A stretch of 64,000 bases of DNA from Lepas anatifera (Eukaryota > Arthropoda > Thecostraca > Lepadidae): positions 1 to 64,000 of the forward strand of contig JAOTON010001263.1 of NCBI GenBank assembly GCA_034440635.1, in the 5' to 3' direction. The notes below the pieces were generated by a model that saw only the letters and a program-made list of their open reading frames with translations, had not been told where the DNA came from and searched no databases. Of this stretch, positions 37,766-48,929 are shown piece by piece. How positions within the stretch are numbered: position 1 is the stretch's first letter; each line of letters opens with the position of its first letter. The position numbers and the translations under genes are program-made.

Positions 37766-39984
37766 GGCCCCATTTCCCAATATATAATGCAGTGACCCAA
37801 AATAGGTTTTGCGCTAGGGTGTCGAGTGGAAAATTCAGCTCGGAATGTATGGCGAGTGAGTGGAAAATTCCCCTCAAAATGTATGGCGGAGTAAAAATTT
37901 TCGTATTTGGGTACTCAGGTGGTAAACTCTCAGAGCCCTTGTTTGAACTCAGGGATGGATATTTCCTTTAATTTTCTCAAAGTAAATATTTTTAAATCAT
38001 CCCCAAGCAGCATTGTTTGACCATTACCATGTGAAAAATTTGGGTTAAGCAGGTAAATCTTTACCAACTGAAACCCCCTGATGCAGTCTCCATTTTTTTA
38101 AGGAATTGGTGAATTGCCAAAAATAAAAAAAATGTTGGGGGCCTCTGAGACCAACCATCGGGGGGAAAAACTCTGGGAGCCACCAAGACTAACATTTGTG
38201 GGATGAAGATCAACTCTTGGGGGCTTCCCTAGACCAACTCTTGTGCCCCTCCTCTCCTCTCCCACACGACCAGCTCTAAGGGCCACTGAGGCGAAATATC
38301 GGGGCCCCCTTAGACCAACTCTGCAGAGGGGGCCTCCGAGACCGGCAGGTGGTGAAAAATGAAAATGGATTTTTTCATGCAATACCTAGTGCCAAAATTA
38401 ATTATCTAACCATGCACTGTATAGCTTTCTGTCCCGGGACAACGCCCCTCCTATACCTATGCCTATAGTTATCGGAATTTTGGAGGCCACTCCTGATCTC
38501 AATCACTGCACCTCGCATGCACCCATGCTAGGGCCCAGTAGAGCCTTGGTTTACACTTAACTAACCCAGACGAAACTACAAACTTTCTATCATGACAATA
38601 AACTCTTCCAGACTCTTGCTAAAAGTTTCTTTTCTTTACCTGTCAATTGCCCTGCTCCTCTTCACATATCTACTCACCCTCATATGAATATGCTGCTTTC
38701 TATCAATCCAGCCTTCTCTTTCTGCTGTTTCTTCCCTTCGTCTACAATCAGCCAGGCGCGGCGGGTTGCGACAGCGTCAGAGCGACTACTACTTTAAATT
38801 TATGATCGCTTGCCGCTTCCCGGTGGCATGAGCTACATAATTTGCATTTCAAAAATTTCACTAAATTAATTTTCTAAATCCTTATAGACTAGAAAATTAT
38901 ACAACTAAAAAGCACACCAAGAGGAAGACCAACAGTGTTTTGTCAATAAAGAATAAGAAACCGGCATTTCAAAAAGCCTAAAGGTGCCGCTTTATTTAAT
39001 AGATGTAAAGACGGCGATTTCTAAGTTCACGCTGTAGACTAGCCATACAAAAAAGTGACGATGTTTGAAGGGTAACTGGATACATTCTTCTTGCCCAAAA
39101 AATCATTTAATGAAAATGTAGAGTTTCAATGTATTCAAGTACCGGACACTTTCTATTCAACTTAAATATCAACGTATTTATGCCTAGGGTGTCGTAGGGT
39201 CTCGTGAGTGGATTTGGGTGTCACAGGGCGTGGACGCAGCAATGAAGGGCTGATACGGATAAAAATGATTTTCTTCACAATAAATGGTCAATTTTCTACG
39301 ATACAATGTGAAAAAATATGCTGCTTAGCATACAAATTTCAATATAATTGCTTTTAACAAAAATATGACAAAAAATAATTTTTCACTATTCTCGGTACCA
39401 GAAATACAAAAACAACTTTTCAAGGACGTAAGCCTAGAAATCATGTGTACAGATAAACTGCTTTCCAGAAATGTATCTTTCAAAGCGGTCAGCTCATTAT
39501 TTTGGCAACGCAAGGCTAGGGTGTCTAATTTTCCACTAACCAATTTTGTGAGTGGTGGAATTTAGTGGCGGTGTTCACCCATTGGAACTTTCTCCGGTGG
39601 GGCAGGGGGCACTGAGCGTCTTGCCCGCGCCAGAATTTCGACTCAGTTGTTCCACTGAAATCGGTGGAGATAAGGATGCCAGGTATAATTGGCTATGAAA
39701 ATAGAAATCGCCGGATTTTCTTTCAGAAAAGCGAAAGAAGCGCATAAGAGCCGAGTTAATTTGGCAATCTTCCAGTCGATTCTGCTGCTCTCTTTTTCCA
39801 GTGGACGTTGGTAGAGGAGGCAATGGAACTGGCCTTTGTAGTAAGCATTGTTGAGTAAAATTCAATAGTAGTAAGTATTGTTGGAAGTGAGTGGAAAATT
39901 CAGCAAAAAATATAAAAGTGAGTGGAAAATTCTGCTTGACTGGGTGTCGTTCTGCACCCAGCACCCCAGGTTTTTGGAAACTGA
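37766..39984. other. Mosaic of repeat fragments, no gene
   Basis: Begins with an 11-bp E-family terminus, then GAGTGGAAAATTC repeats (37828-37870; again 39885-39955), then at 38100-38360 a G-rich degenerate tandem with GACCAACTCTTGGGGGCC-like units related to the 58-kb minisatellite. 38560-39500 is AT-rich without recognised content. GCTAGGGTGTC recurs at 37813 and 39515. Confidence 0.55.
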
Positions 39985-40243
39985 TATAATGTCTTCTGAA
40001 ATGCTGAATCTCAGGCAAAACTAGGTATTGTAGTGAAGGACAAAAAGTCATGAATGTAAAATAAACTGAAATAAAAAGGCATGTAAGTTCTTCCTTGCAC
40101 AGATTTGAAGTGCAAGTTACTCATGCCATTTCAATTTCAGCTGACACGTAGAGTTCTATGGCCATTTAGTATGCCAAAAATGATAATAGCTATTGATGCA
40201 AATACACAGGAAAGCTGAAATTGATTTTTACTTTGACTTTGAC
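39985..40243 (-). mobile_element. E-family copy E4, distal fragment
   Basis: Reverse complement of E5 about 48035-48280 (GAAAGCTGACATTG and TGATAATAGCTATTGATGCA areas). It is the outer part of an E element in minus orientation whose other end is 46934-47276, about 415 bp of the middle being absent. Confidence 0.75.
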
Positions 40244-40375
40244 AACATGTTCCAGCGCCTCCTCACACCTGCTCCAACCTCCTCAAAGCTTCTCCAACTT
40301 CCTCTCGCCCGGTCCAGCGCCTCCTTAAACTTCCTCCAAGCTCGCCAAAGCTCATCTCAAATCTAATCCAACCTC

Positions 40376-42789
40376 TCGAATCCGGAAATGTAAAAAACAC
40401 TAAAGATTATATATTCGGGCACAGCCCTTCATCAGAATCGTGGAGTAAATATCAATAATTCTCAGTCCTGATATAGCCAGACCTCGAATTGAGCTTCACA
40501 CAAAAATGCCTTTTAGAATGAATCGTTAAAAATAAGATTGGATGTCGTGACAACAACCATATTGGTACCTCTAACCTACAAGTAATGCCGACAATACGAC
40601 AAACCTAGAGCAGTATTTGTGACAGTCTTTTCTATTATTTCAGCCAAACACTAGCTTTTGATTAACAGTGAAAAACTCGCTGAAGTACCTTAATCGGTTA
40701 TTTGAATATTTCTGTTCTTCTTGTTTACTATTTTTCCGTCGACTGCAGCTAAAATGCTAACCAAAAACTACCTATTAAGCACTAGTAGACGTGATACTAG
40801 ATCGGTGTAAAGACTGCATACTTTCCCCTTTAAGATGATGCTATATTTTTACAATAAAAACCTCCCTCGAATTATTTAGTTAAGGTTGTACCTAGTGTTC
40901 AAGGTCAACTTTTTTTGTAATTGATAAACCCATTTTCCACAGCCTGCTGCTCTGGCCCAACGTTAAGCGTCGAAAGAGTATACGTGTGGCTGTAAAAAAA
41001 CAAAACATTATAAATTTTACATTATACTTATTCAACAACCCTTGCCCTTAGTATGTACCTCTTAAACAAATGCAACTTTTATAGCTAGTTAATGTGAACA
41101 ATCTTTGGTAAATACTTTTCCTCAGCCTGTACCTCTAGTCCAACGTTAAGTGTCGAATGGTTATACGTCTAGCTGCAGAAAAGTATCATCAATAATTAGT
41201 TGCATATTTCAAAAACCCCAACCCCAGTACGTACCCCTAAAATCAAAACATCTCTTTGAGCTAGTTAATCTGATCAATCATTAATAAACACTTTTTCCCA
41301 GCCTGTACCTCTGGCCCAACGTTAAGCGTTGAAAGAGTATACATCTGGCTGCAGAAAAGTACCATCAAAGATAAATTACCTAAAAAAACCTGAGCCTTAC
41401 CTGTGACCTAAGTCCATCACTTCTGACTAGCCAAACTAATTCAACCATCATAGCCCTCCTTCCCAGCCTGTAAATCGGGCCCAAAGTTAAACGTCAAAAG
41501 CATATACGCCTAGCATCAATAACACTATCAATAATGTAAGGAAGTCCTACCCCAGAACACATATATTTACGCTGATCCCTCCCTTACCTCTTAAGCCACT
41601 GCTGTTAAGTGATAGCCTATCCTAGACCCGCATAATAGGCCAGGACGTACCTTGTACGTTAAGGCTGGGATGACGATCCTGAATGATTATGGATTCGGCT
41701 ATCTTTCTATCTGGATGATCACGTGCCCGATGAACTACTTTTAGCTCAAGTGGTTCTGATATAGCCTGAGTGACCTGTGCTGCATGTTTCTCGAGGAAAT
41801 GATCTCCTAGAGGTGTGTTCCTAGTTTTATTTTTCGCGTCCCGCAAATGTTCGTTAAATCGCAATCGGACGGGCCTCATCGACTCCCCTACGTATTGAGC
41901 CCTGTTTTGATCCTGGTTACACAGTCTATAGTCTATTTGATACACTAAATTTTTCTGTGTGCAGTCGCCTTTAAAACCTGACTTGCATAAATGACACCTC
42001 TGACCCCCAGGACATTTTGGCTTAGAAATGGCCGACCTAACCAATGACGACTTAAGTTTCTTGTTATTCTTCCAGGCTATATGTACTTTCAGGTTAGATT
42101 TACCTTTTTTATTTTACAGAGTAGCTGTTCGTCTACGTACGGCAAAGTCAAGAACCCATCATAAGAATCTGAGCCTTCTTTCTTTTTCTTGCACCTTCCG
42201 TTACCTGTCCTAGCTAGTCTAACCTCCCTCAACAAACGCCTGAGAAGCCCTGCATGATACCCATTTTTTAGAAGCAGATTCCAAATCTTATCTACGCTTT
42301 TTCTCTCTTTCTCTGGGCCCGATGAGTTATCCATAGCCCTGTGGAACATGTTTCGGATAATATTGTGTTTCGTAGACGTGGGATGGGCAGATGTACTATG
42401 GAGGATGATTCCCGAGTTGGTTGGTTTGATGTAGAGCTCTGTCTCTATCTTAGTGTTTTGGCCGTGTGTTTCTGCTGTGACTAACGTATCTAAATAGGGC
42501 ACCCCACTCCCACTACCCGTGTGCTCCATGGTAAATTTTAGGTGTGGATGTCTACTGTTCATATAGCTAAGGAAGTCATCCAAAGCTTCCTGCCCATGCG
42601 AGAAGATACCTGCATAATCGTCAATGTACCTTACCAAGAACTCTGGTTTGACAGGACATGTAGCTAACGTATTGGTTTCAAACATATCTAACAACAGAAT
42701 GGCCAAGGCAGGTGCACATGGATTCCCCATAGCTAACCCTAATTTTTGTCGGTAGTACTGATCCCCAAATGAGAAAACATTGTCACTCA
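40376..42789 (-). mobile_element. Penelope-like element, left copy (5'-truncated, minus strand)
   Basis: The minus-strand sequence from 42789 to 40376 is a close copy of plus-strand 44055-46470, including RT C-terminal half, GIY-YIG domain and 3' repeat array. It lacks the RT N-terminal half. Head-to-head, partly truncated inverted copies are a known PLE insertion form. Confidence 0.9.
41622..42789 (-). pseudogene. PLE left copy: partial RT and GIY-YIG endonuclease
   Basis: Frame 1 (to 42089) reads the RT palm and thumb: QKLGLAMGNPCAPALAIL, the catalytic RYIDDYAG, LDTLV, and IKPTNSGIILHSTSAHPTSTKHN, diagnostic of Penelope RTs. Frame 2 (42044-41622) reads a cysteine pair (CHLCKSGFKGDC), then VYQI...QYVGES with downstream R and E, the GIY-YIG endonuclease. 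The two frames are related by -1 and linked by the AAAAAAG run. Unlike the right copy this segment has no other break, so it preserves sequence lost on the right. It is truncated before RT motif A. Confidence 0.9.
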
Positions 42790-42808
42790 GACACTGTCAC
42801 TCAGACAC
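42781..42808. repeat. 14-bp direct duplication at the PLE head-to-head junction
   Basis: TGTCACTCAGACAC occurs twice without gap. The first copy belongs to the left PLE (complement of GTGTCTGAGTG(A)CA in the RT), the second to the start of the right PLE. Confidence 0.9.
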
Positions 42809-42877
42809 AACCGACGTCGTCTTATTCGGAAGTTTAGACAACTTCAAGAGAACTGTAGGAACAGCCAAAGTCAAGAT

Positions 42878-45229
42878 GTGTCAGTGAACGATGAAACTAA
42901 GAAAAGAGTGAACAACTTATCGTCGCAGGGCATAAATGAAGCGTGCATAGGTGTTTTAGCGAAAGGACCGAACTTTGCAATGACTCAGTGCGTTACGAGA
43001 GAAGTGTTATTAGACGTAGCTAAAGGAGTGGAACGGCTCGCGTACGCAAAACGTTGTAAGGACAAGATCTCAGGATCAAGTGGAGCCACCCGTACACCAT
43101 CAGAGAACGCCACAGACGGAGCTCCCACCATCGTGCCAGCCGACCCTGCCGCCCCAACGTCATCATCATCATCTGGCGGGGCAACACCAAGAGCGCTGGG
43201 CAGCGGAGCATCGGGCACCAACTCGGTGGCGGACGACCCTGATGGGGGTGTGCGCCAACAGCGGGCAGGTCGCCTTCCAAACCTCTCCTTTAGATTTCCT
43301 GATACCGGTAAGACGTTTCCAGAACCTTCGAACAGGATCGTCGAGTCTAGCCTTCAAAAACTCAAAGATGATCTTCTGCGTACGTATAAAAGTCACAGAG
43401 TATCTACCCATAATGTAACGGCTGAGCAACGTAATCTTGTCCATGAACTTGCAAAAAACGAAAATGTCATAGCTAAACAGAGCGACAAATGTAAGGGTTT
43501 TGTAATTCTAGACAAAGATGTCTATATAAACAAGGTTAACACTATCTTAGATGACCCGGAGAGCTATGAAAAGTTAAGCAAGAATCCTGTTCAGAATGTG
43601 GAAGCCAAAACCAAACGTACGCTCAAAAGCGTTGCGAGGGGAAAACTGCCGGATAGGACAGTAACAGATCTAACCCCCGCGCATAGTAGAACCCCCGTAT
43701 TTTATGGCTTACCGAAGGATCATAAACCATTAGTCCCTCTCAGAACAGTCATATCTGCCTGTGGAGGGCCCACAGAGAAAACTTCCTGTTTGCTTGAGAG
43801 AATACTTAATCAACTTCTCCAGTTTGTGCCTACGCATATTTGGGATACCAAAGACTTTTTGAGGAGACTCGTCAAATCACACTCAATCAGAAGGCATACC
43901 AGCAGGTAGTATTTTCTTCAGCATAGACGTTGTCAATTTGTATGGAAACATACCCGTTCCTGAAGCTATCAAAGCGGTAGAAGCAAAGCTAGACAATCAT
44001 TCACAGAATATTGATACTTTTGGCCTGACCAAAGACGACATTTCTAAACTTCTCGACCAGTGTCTGAGTGGCAATGTTTTCTCATTTGGGGATCAGTACT
44101 ACCGACAAAATTTAGGTTAGCTATGGGGAATCCATGTGCACCTGCCTTGGCCATTCTGTTCTTAGATATGTTTGAAACCAATACGTTAGCTACATGTCCT
44201 GTCAAACCAGAGTTCTTGGTAAGGTACATTGACGATTATGCAGGTATCTTCTCGCATGGGCAGGAAGCTTTGGATGACTTCCTTAGCTATATGAACAGTA
44301 GACATCCACACCTAAAATTTACCATGGAGCACACGGGTAGTGGGAGTGGGGTGCCCCATTTAGATACGTTAGTCACAGCAGAAACACACGGCCAAAACAC
44401 TAAGATAGAGACAGAGCTCTACATCAAACCAACCAACTCGGGAATCATCCTCCATAGTACATCTGCCCATCCCACGTCTACGAAACACTATTATCCGAAA
44501 CATGTTCCACAGGGCTATGGATAACTCATCGGGCCCAGAGAAAGAGAGAAAAAGCGTAGATAAGATTTGGAATCTGCTTCTAAAAAATGGGTATCATGCA
44601 GGGCTTCTCAGGCGTTTGTTGAGGGAGGTTAGACTAGCTAGGACAGGTAACGGAAGGTGCAAGAAAAAGAAAGAAGGCTCAGATTCTTATGATGGGTTCT
44701 TGACTTTGCCGTACGTAGACGAACAGCTACTCTGTAAAATAAAAAAGGTAAATCTAACCTGAAAGTACATATAGCCTGGAAGAATAACAAGAAACTTAAG
44801 TCGTCATTGGTTAGGTCGGCCATTTCTAAGCCAAAATGTCCTGGGGGTCAGAGGTGTCATTTATGCAAGTCAGGTTTTAAAGGCGACTGCACACAGAAAA
44901 ATTTAGTGTATCAAATAGACTGTAGACTGAGTAACCAGGATCAAAACAGGGCTCAATACGTAGGGGAGTCGATGAGGCCCGTCCGATTGCGATTTAACGA
45001 ACATTTGCGGGACGCGAAAAATAAAACTAGGAACACACCTCTAGGAGATCATTTCCTCGAGAAACATGCAGCACAGGTCACTCAGGCTATATCAGAACCA
45101 CTTGAGCTAAAAGTAATTCATCGGGCACGTGATCATCCAGATAGAAAGATAGCCGAATCCATAATCATTCAGGATCGTCATCCCAGCCTTAACGTACAAG
45201 GTACATCCTGGCCTATTATGCGGGTCTAG
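42878..45229 (+). pseudogene. PLE right copy: reverse transcriptase plus GIY-YIG endonuclease (broken)
   Basis: 42878-43909: a Ser/Thr/Ala/Gly-rich linker (about residues 70-135), then RT fingers (KCKGFVILDKDVYINKV, FYGLPKDHKPLVPLRTVIS). Frameshift near 43880; 43910-44120 holds motif A (FFSIDVVNLYGNIP). A 1-nt loss near 44115 relative to the left copy, then 44115-44510 with AMGNPCAPALAIL and catalytic RYIDDYAG. A 2-nt loss near 44490, then RT thumb to the stop at 44760-44762. 44807-45229 (minus 1) holds the endonuclease (CHLCKSGFKGDC, VYQIDC, QYVGES). PLE proteins reverse-transcribe at nicked or telomeric ends, and the GIY-YIG domain nicks the target. The RT-to-endonuclease shift is shared with the left copy; the other three are not. 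Confidence 0.92.
44741..44747 (+). promoter_or_regulatory. Candidate -1 ribosomal frameshift heptamer A-AAA-AAG in PLE
   Basis: In the RT frame the codons read ATA AAA AAG, so A_AAA_AAG is in the register needed for tandem -1 slippage. The zero-frame stop TGA follows at 44760-44762. After slippage the -1 frame is open into the GIY-YIG domain. The identical sequence is in the left copy (complement of about 42104-42110). No strong downstream stem was found by eye, so this could also be a fixed deletion in the master copy. Confidence 0.5.
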
Positions 45230-46412
45230 GATAGGCTATCACTTAACAGCAGTGGCTTAAGAGGTAAGGGAGGGATCAGCGTAAATATATGTGTTCTGGG
45301 GTAGGACTTCCTTACATTATTGATAGTTATTGATGCTAGGCGTATATGCTTTTGACGTTTAACTTTGGGCCCGATTTACAGGCTGGGAAAGAGGGCTATG
45401 ATGGTTGAATTAGTTTGGCTAGTCAGAAGTGATGGACTTAGGTCACAGGTAAGGCTCAGGTTTTTTTAGGTAATTTATCTTTGATGGTGCTTTTCTGCAA
45501 CCAGATGTATACTCTTTCAACGCGTAACGTTGGGCCAGAGGTACAGGCTGGGAAAAAGTGTTTATTAATGATTGATCAGATTAACTAGCTCAAAGAGATG
45601 TTTTGATTTTAGGGGTACGTACTGGGGTTGGGGTTTTTGAAATATGCAACTAATCATTGATAATACTTTTCTCCAGGTAGACGTATAACCATTCAACACT
45701 TAACGTTGGGCTAGAGGTACAGGCTGAGGAAAAGTATTTACCAATGATTGTTCACATTAACTAGCTATAAAAGTTGCATTTGTTTAAGAGGCACATACTA
45801 AGGGCAAGGGTTGTTGAATAAGTATAATGTAAATTTTATAATATTGTTGTTTTTTTACAGCCACACGTATACTCTTTCGACGCTTAACGTTGGGCCAGAG
45901 GAGCAGGCTGTGGAAAATGGGGTTATCAATTACAAAAAAAGTTGACCTTGACCACTAGGTACAATCTTAACTAATTAATTCGAGGGAGGCTTTTATTGTA
46001 AAAATATAGCATCATCTTAAAGGGGAAACTATGCAGTCTTTACACCGAATTAGTATCACGTCTACTAGTGCTTAATTTAGTTTTTGGTTAGCATTTTAGC
46101 TGCAGTCGACGGAAAAATAGTAAATAAGAATAACAGAAATATTCAAATAACCGATTAAGGTACTTCAGCGAGTTTTTCACTGTTAATCAAAAGCTAGTAT
46201 TTGGCTGAAATAATAGAAAAGACTGTCACAAATACTGCTCTAGGTTTGTCGTATTGTCGGCATTACTTTTAGGTTAGAGGTACCAATATGGTTGTTGTCA
46301 CGACATCCAATCTTATTTTTAACGATTCATTCTAAAAGGCATTTTTGTGTGAAGCTCAATTCGAGGTCTGGCTATACTAGGACTGAGAATTATTGATATT
46401 TACTCCACAATT
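45230..46412 (+). repeat. PLE 3' region with four tandem units of about 175 bp
   Basis: A unit marked by CGTATACTCTTTCGACGCTTAACGT-like sequence followed by a GGTACAGGCTGGGAAAA-like word recurs near 45341, 45508, 45681 and 45864. The left copy has the same units near 41490, 41310, 41130 and 40950. They are non-coding. Confidence 0.8.
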
Positions 46413-46434
46413 CTGATGAAGGGCTGTGCCCGAA
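46413..46434 (+). other. Hammerhead-like core motif near PLE 3' end
   Basis: CTGATGA (46413-46419) followed by a short GGGC-TGT-GCCC stem and GAA. The left copy keeps the same motif (complement of 40414-40435). PLEs are known to carry hammerhead ribozyme motifs. Here the base after GAA is T where A is expected, and flanking stems are not evident, so activity is doubtful. Confidence 0.35.
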
Positions 46435-46933
46435 TATATAATCTTCAGTGTTTTTTACATTTCCAGATTCGAGGGGAGAGGCCAGGGAACATCTTAACAA
46501 CTTAGCATCATGCTCCTCGCCGCAGCACTTCAAAACTTATCAACGTCTAATCCAACCTCCTCTCAAACGAAAGATGGTTTTTCAGAGGAGTTTGGAGGAG
46601 CTCAATTGTGGCGCACAAATTTCAAATGAGAAACTAAAATAAGTTGTAATACAGTGAGAAACAACGTTTGTGGGCAGCTAAAGGTTTTGATTACGTTGTT
46701 TTTCTGTATTCCACTTTCACTAAAATACATTAAATGAGTATCAGAGGCCTTAATCAAATTCGATTTGTTTCTTAGCTGCGCCACGCCCGCCATATTGGCG
46801 CTGATCAGGCGCAATCAGCTGATATCTCATCCAATCTCTTCCGGAATCGGTCCAGCGGACACCGGTTTTTGCGCCTGCTCCGACTTACTCCAAGCTACTC
46901 TCATCTTTTTTTCTAAGGAGGCGCTGGAACAAG

Positions 46934-47276
46934 CCCTTTGTCAGCTGTTAGTGCATCTTCCTCCGCAGTATTTGTAAAAGTGCATTAGAAACTTAAAAAT
47001 CGAATAAAAGCAAAGCAGTACGATAATTTTCATTCAACTTATTTATTAAAAAATATAAATGCTCTTTTTAATGTTAATAAAGCAGTTATATGCCATATTT
47101 GATAAGGGTAATTCCATTCTGGAATTGGGCATAATTCACGCTGCATCTGATATCTACTCCGCTTTCGCGTGAATGTCACCGCTCTTTGTGAAACGTGATT
47201 CTGAGTACGGCGTAATTTTGCAGGTGAATGTGGTGTAAAACACGCCGCATTTCTACAACTTTTATGCAATGGGGCC
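46934..47276 (-). mobile_element. E-family copy E4, proximal fragment
   Basis: Reverse complement of the E5 left part, ending in the terminus GGGGCC at 47271-47276. It faces E5 head-to-head across CTG (47277-47279). Confidence 0.85.
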
Positions 47277-47279
47277 CTG

Positions 47280-48586
47280 GGCCCCGTTTCATAAAAGTTG
47301 TAGAAATGCGGCGTGTTTTACACCACATTCACCTGCAAAGTTACGCCGTACTCAGAATCACGTTTCACAAAAAGCGGTGAAATTCACGCGAAAGCGGCGT
47401 AGATATCAAATGCAGCGTGAATTACGCCCAATTCCAGAATGGAATTACCCCTTTCAAAAATGGCGTTTAATTGCTTTATTAACATGAAAAATCGCATATA
47501 TATATTTCAATAAATCATTTGAATAAAAATTATTTGACTTAATTCCTCTTATTCGATGTTTAAGTTTCTAATGCACTTTTACAAGTACTGCGGCGGAAGC
47601 TGGACTATCAGCTGACGCAATAAAAATACGATGGATTTGTTTTTGGCCGTACCTCATTTTTTAGGTAGTTACTGTCAAGCAGGTCCTAAAAAGGTTATTG
47701 TCTTGTTGTGCGAGTGTAGTTCAGTAGAATTTTAGGTGAGTTGTGTTTACTTATCATGAGTGAACTGTGAAAGGTCTGTGAACCTTATAATTTCGTGAAA
47801 CTGGGAAAGGAATAGTGAGTAAACATCTTTGAAGAATAACAAGATCAAGATGCTGGTACTTAGGTACCTAGGTATACATCATTTTCGCCAGAGGCCTCAG
47901 TAGAGATACTTGGATTTTGTTGGTGACAGATACCTTAAATTGAATTTTTACCCTCCATAGACTCCATATACCACTTTGTCAGTGTCAGCCTATCTAGGGT
48001 TCTGTCATCGCTAGACTGTAAAATAACAGTAACGGCAGAAAGTCAAAGTAAAATCAATGTCAGCTTTCCTGTGTATTTGCATCAATAGCTATCATCGTTT
48101 TTGGCATATCAAATGGCTGTAGAACTCTACATATCAGCTCAATTTGGCATGTGCAACTTGCACTTTATACCTGTGCAAGGAAAAACTTGCACACACTTCC
48201 ATTTAAGTTTATTTTACATATATGACTCTTTTTGTCCTTCACTACACTATCTAATTTTGCTTCAGATTCAGAATTCCATAAGAAATTATATATTTTTCAT
48301 GTTTTGCTTCATTGTCTGATAAATGTTACGCTGCTATGTCTTGCGTAGCTTTTCAGGCGTGTTTTACATATTCAACGTACATGTTGTCTGCTATATGAAA
48401 CAATGTTGGCAATATTCTATGCTGAATTCCAGTACAGCGTAGTTTAGAGCAGCGTAACTTTGCAAGAAGTTGTATTTTACGCTGCATTTTTGTGAAACAA
48501 GATTGTGGTGTATTATTCACTTTCTACGCTGCATTATGCTACTTCTACGCTATAAGCATAAGTTACGCCTTTTGTGAAATGGGGCC
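47280..48586 (+). mobile_element. E-family copy E5, full length
   Basis: GGCCCCGTTTCATAAAAG at the left and TTTTGTGAAATGGGGCC at the right, 1307 bp. The right flank CAG (48587-48589) is followed by the continuation of the FB1 arm. No coding capacity; subterminal TACGCTGC-type motifs are present. Confidence 0.88.
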
Positions 48587-48684
48587 CAGGTTGATAAAAT
48601 TTGCACCACTTGCTCCCGTCTCCAAGGGCACCCACACCGACGAGATCTTGTAAAATGCAATACTTTGCACACTGGACGATAGGA
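48587..48684 (-). mobile_element. Foldback element FB1, right arm (remainder)
   Basis: CAGGTTGATAAAATTTGCACC onwards continues the FB1 right arm interrupted at 27954. Complementary to 26471-26560 of the left arm, ending TTTGCACACTGGA. Confidence 0.85.
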
Positions 48685-48929
48685 TTTGGAGTCCACCTGA
48701 TACATTTTTCAGTCCAGTTGACACAGAAAACAAGCTGTGAGACTCCATGAAAAAAATAAACAAAGGCAGAAAGTGGAAAAGTAAAAAAGCAGAAAATGTA
48801 GTTAAAAATGAAAAATGTGATCAAAAATGAAAAAGTGAAAAGGTGAAAAGGCAGAAAGTGTGCAGTGTGGCTTAGGCTTATGACTGTGTTATCAAATAAT
48901 TGTTAAGGGCAGTACACAATTGCTCACCT
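48685..48929. other. Short stretch between FB1 and FB2, AAAGTGAAAA cluster
   Basis: AT-rich, with a run of GAAAAAGTGAAAAGG-type words (48770-48865) related to the FB1 spacer. No gene. Confidence 0.5.

Larger units (their letters stand above)
42795..46480 (+). mobile_element. Penelope-like element, right copy (longer, plus strand)
   Basis: Contains almost the full RT (fingers to thumb), the GIY-YIG domain and about 1.2 kb of 3' sequence with four tandem repeats. The frame is open back through the junction without an ATG, so this copy is probably also 5'-truncated. The two copies meet at a tandem duplication of TGTCACTCAGACAC (42781-42794, 42795-42808). Confidence 0.9.
40248..46933. mobile_element. 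Putative DNA element with TGTTCCAGCGCCTCC ends, hosting the PLE pair
   Basis: TGTTCCAGCGCCTCCT at 40248 is mirrored by AGGAGGCGCTGGAACA ending near 46931. Between these, outside the PLE copies, both sides carry CTCCAA/CCTCCTC-rich sequence, including TCTAATCCAACCTCC on each side (40360; 46548). It interrupts E4. No clear target duplication was found, so the superfamily is open. Confidence 0.5.

Noticed and set aside
47039..47487. Two similar 70-codon frames (HKSCRNAACFTPHSPAKL...) facing each other
   Set aside because: They are translations of the E4 and E5 terminal inverted repeats.
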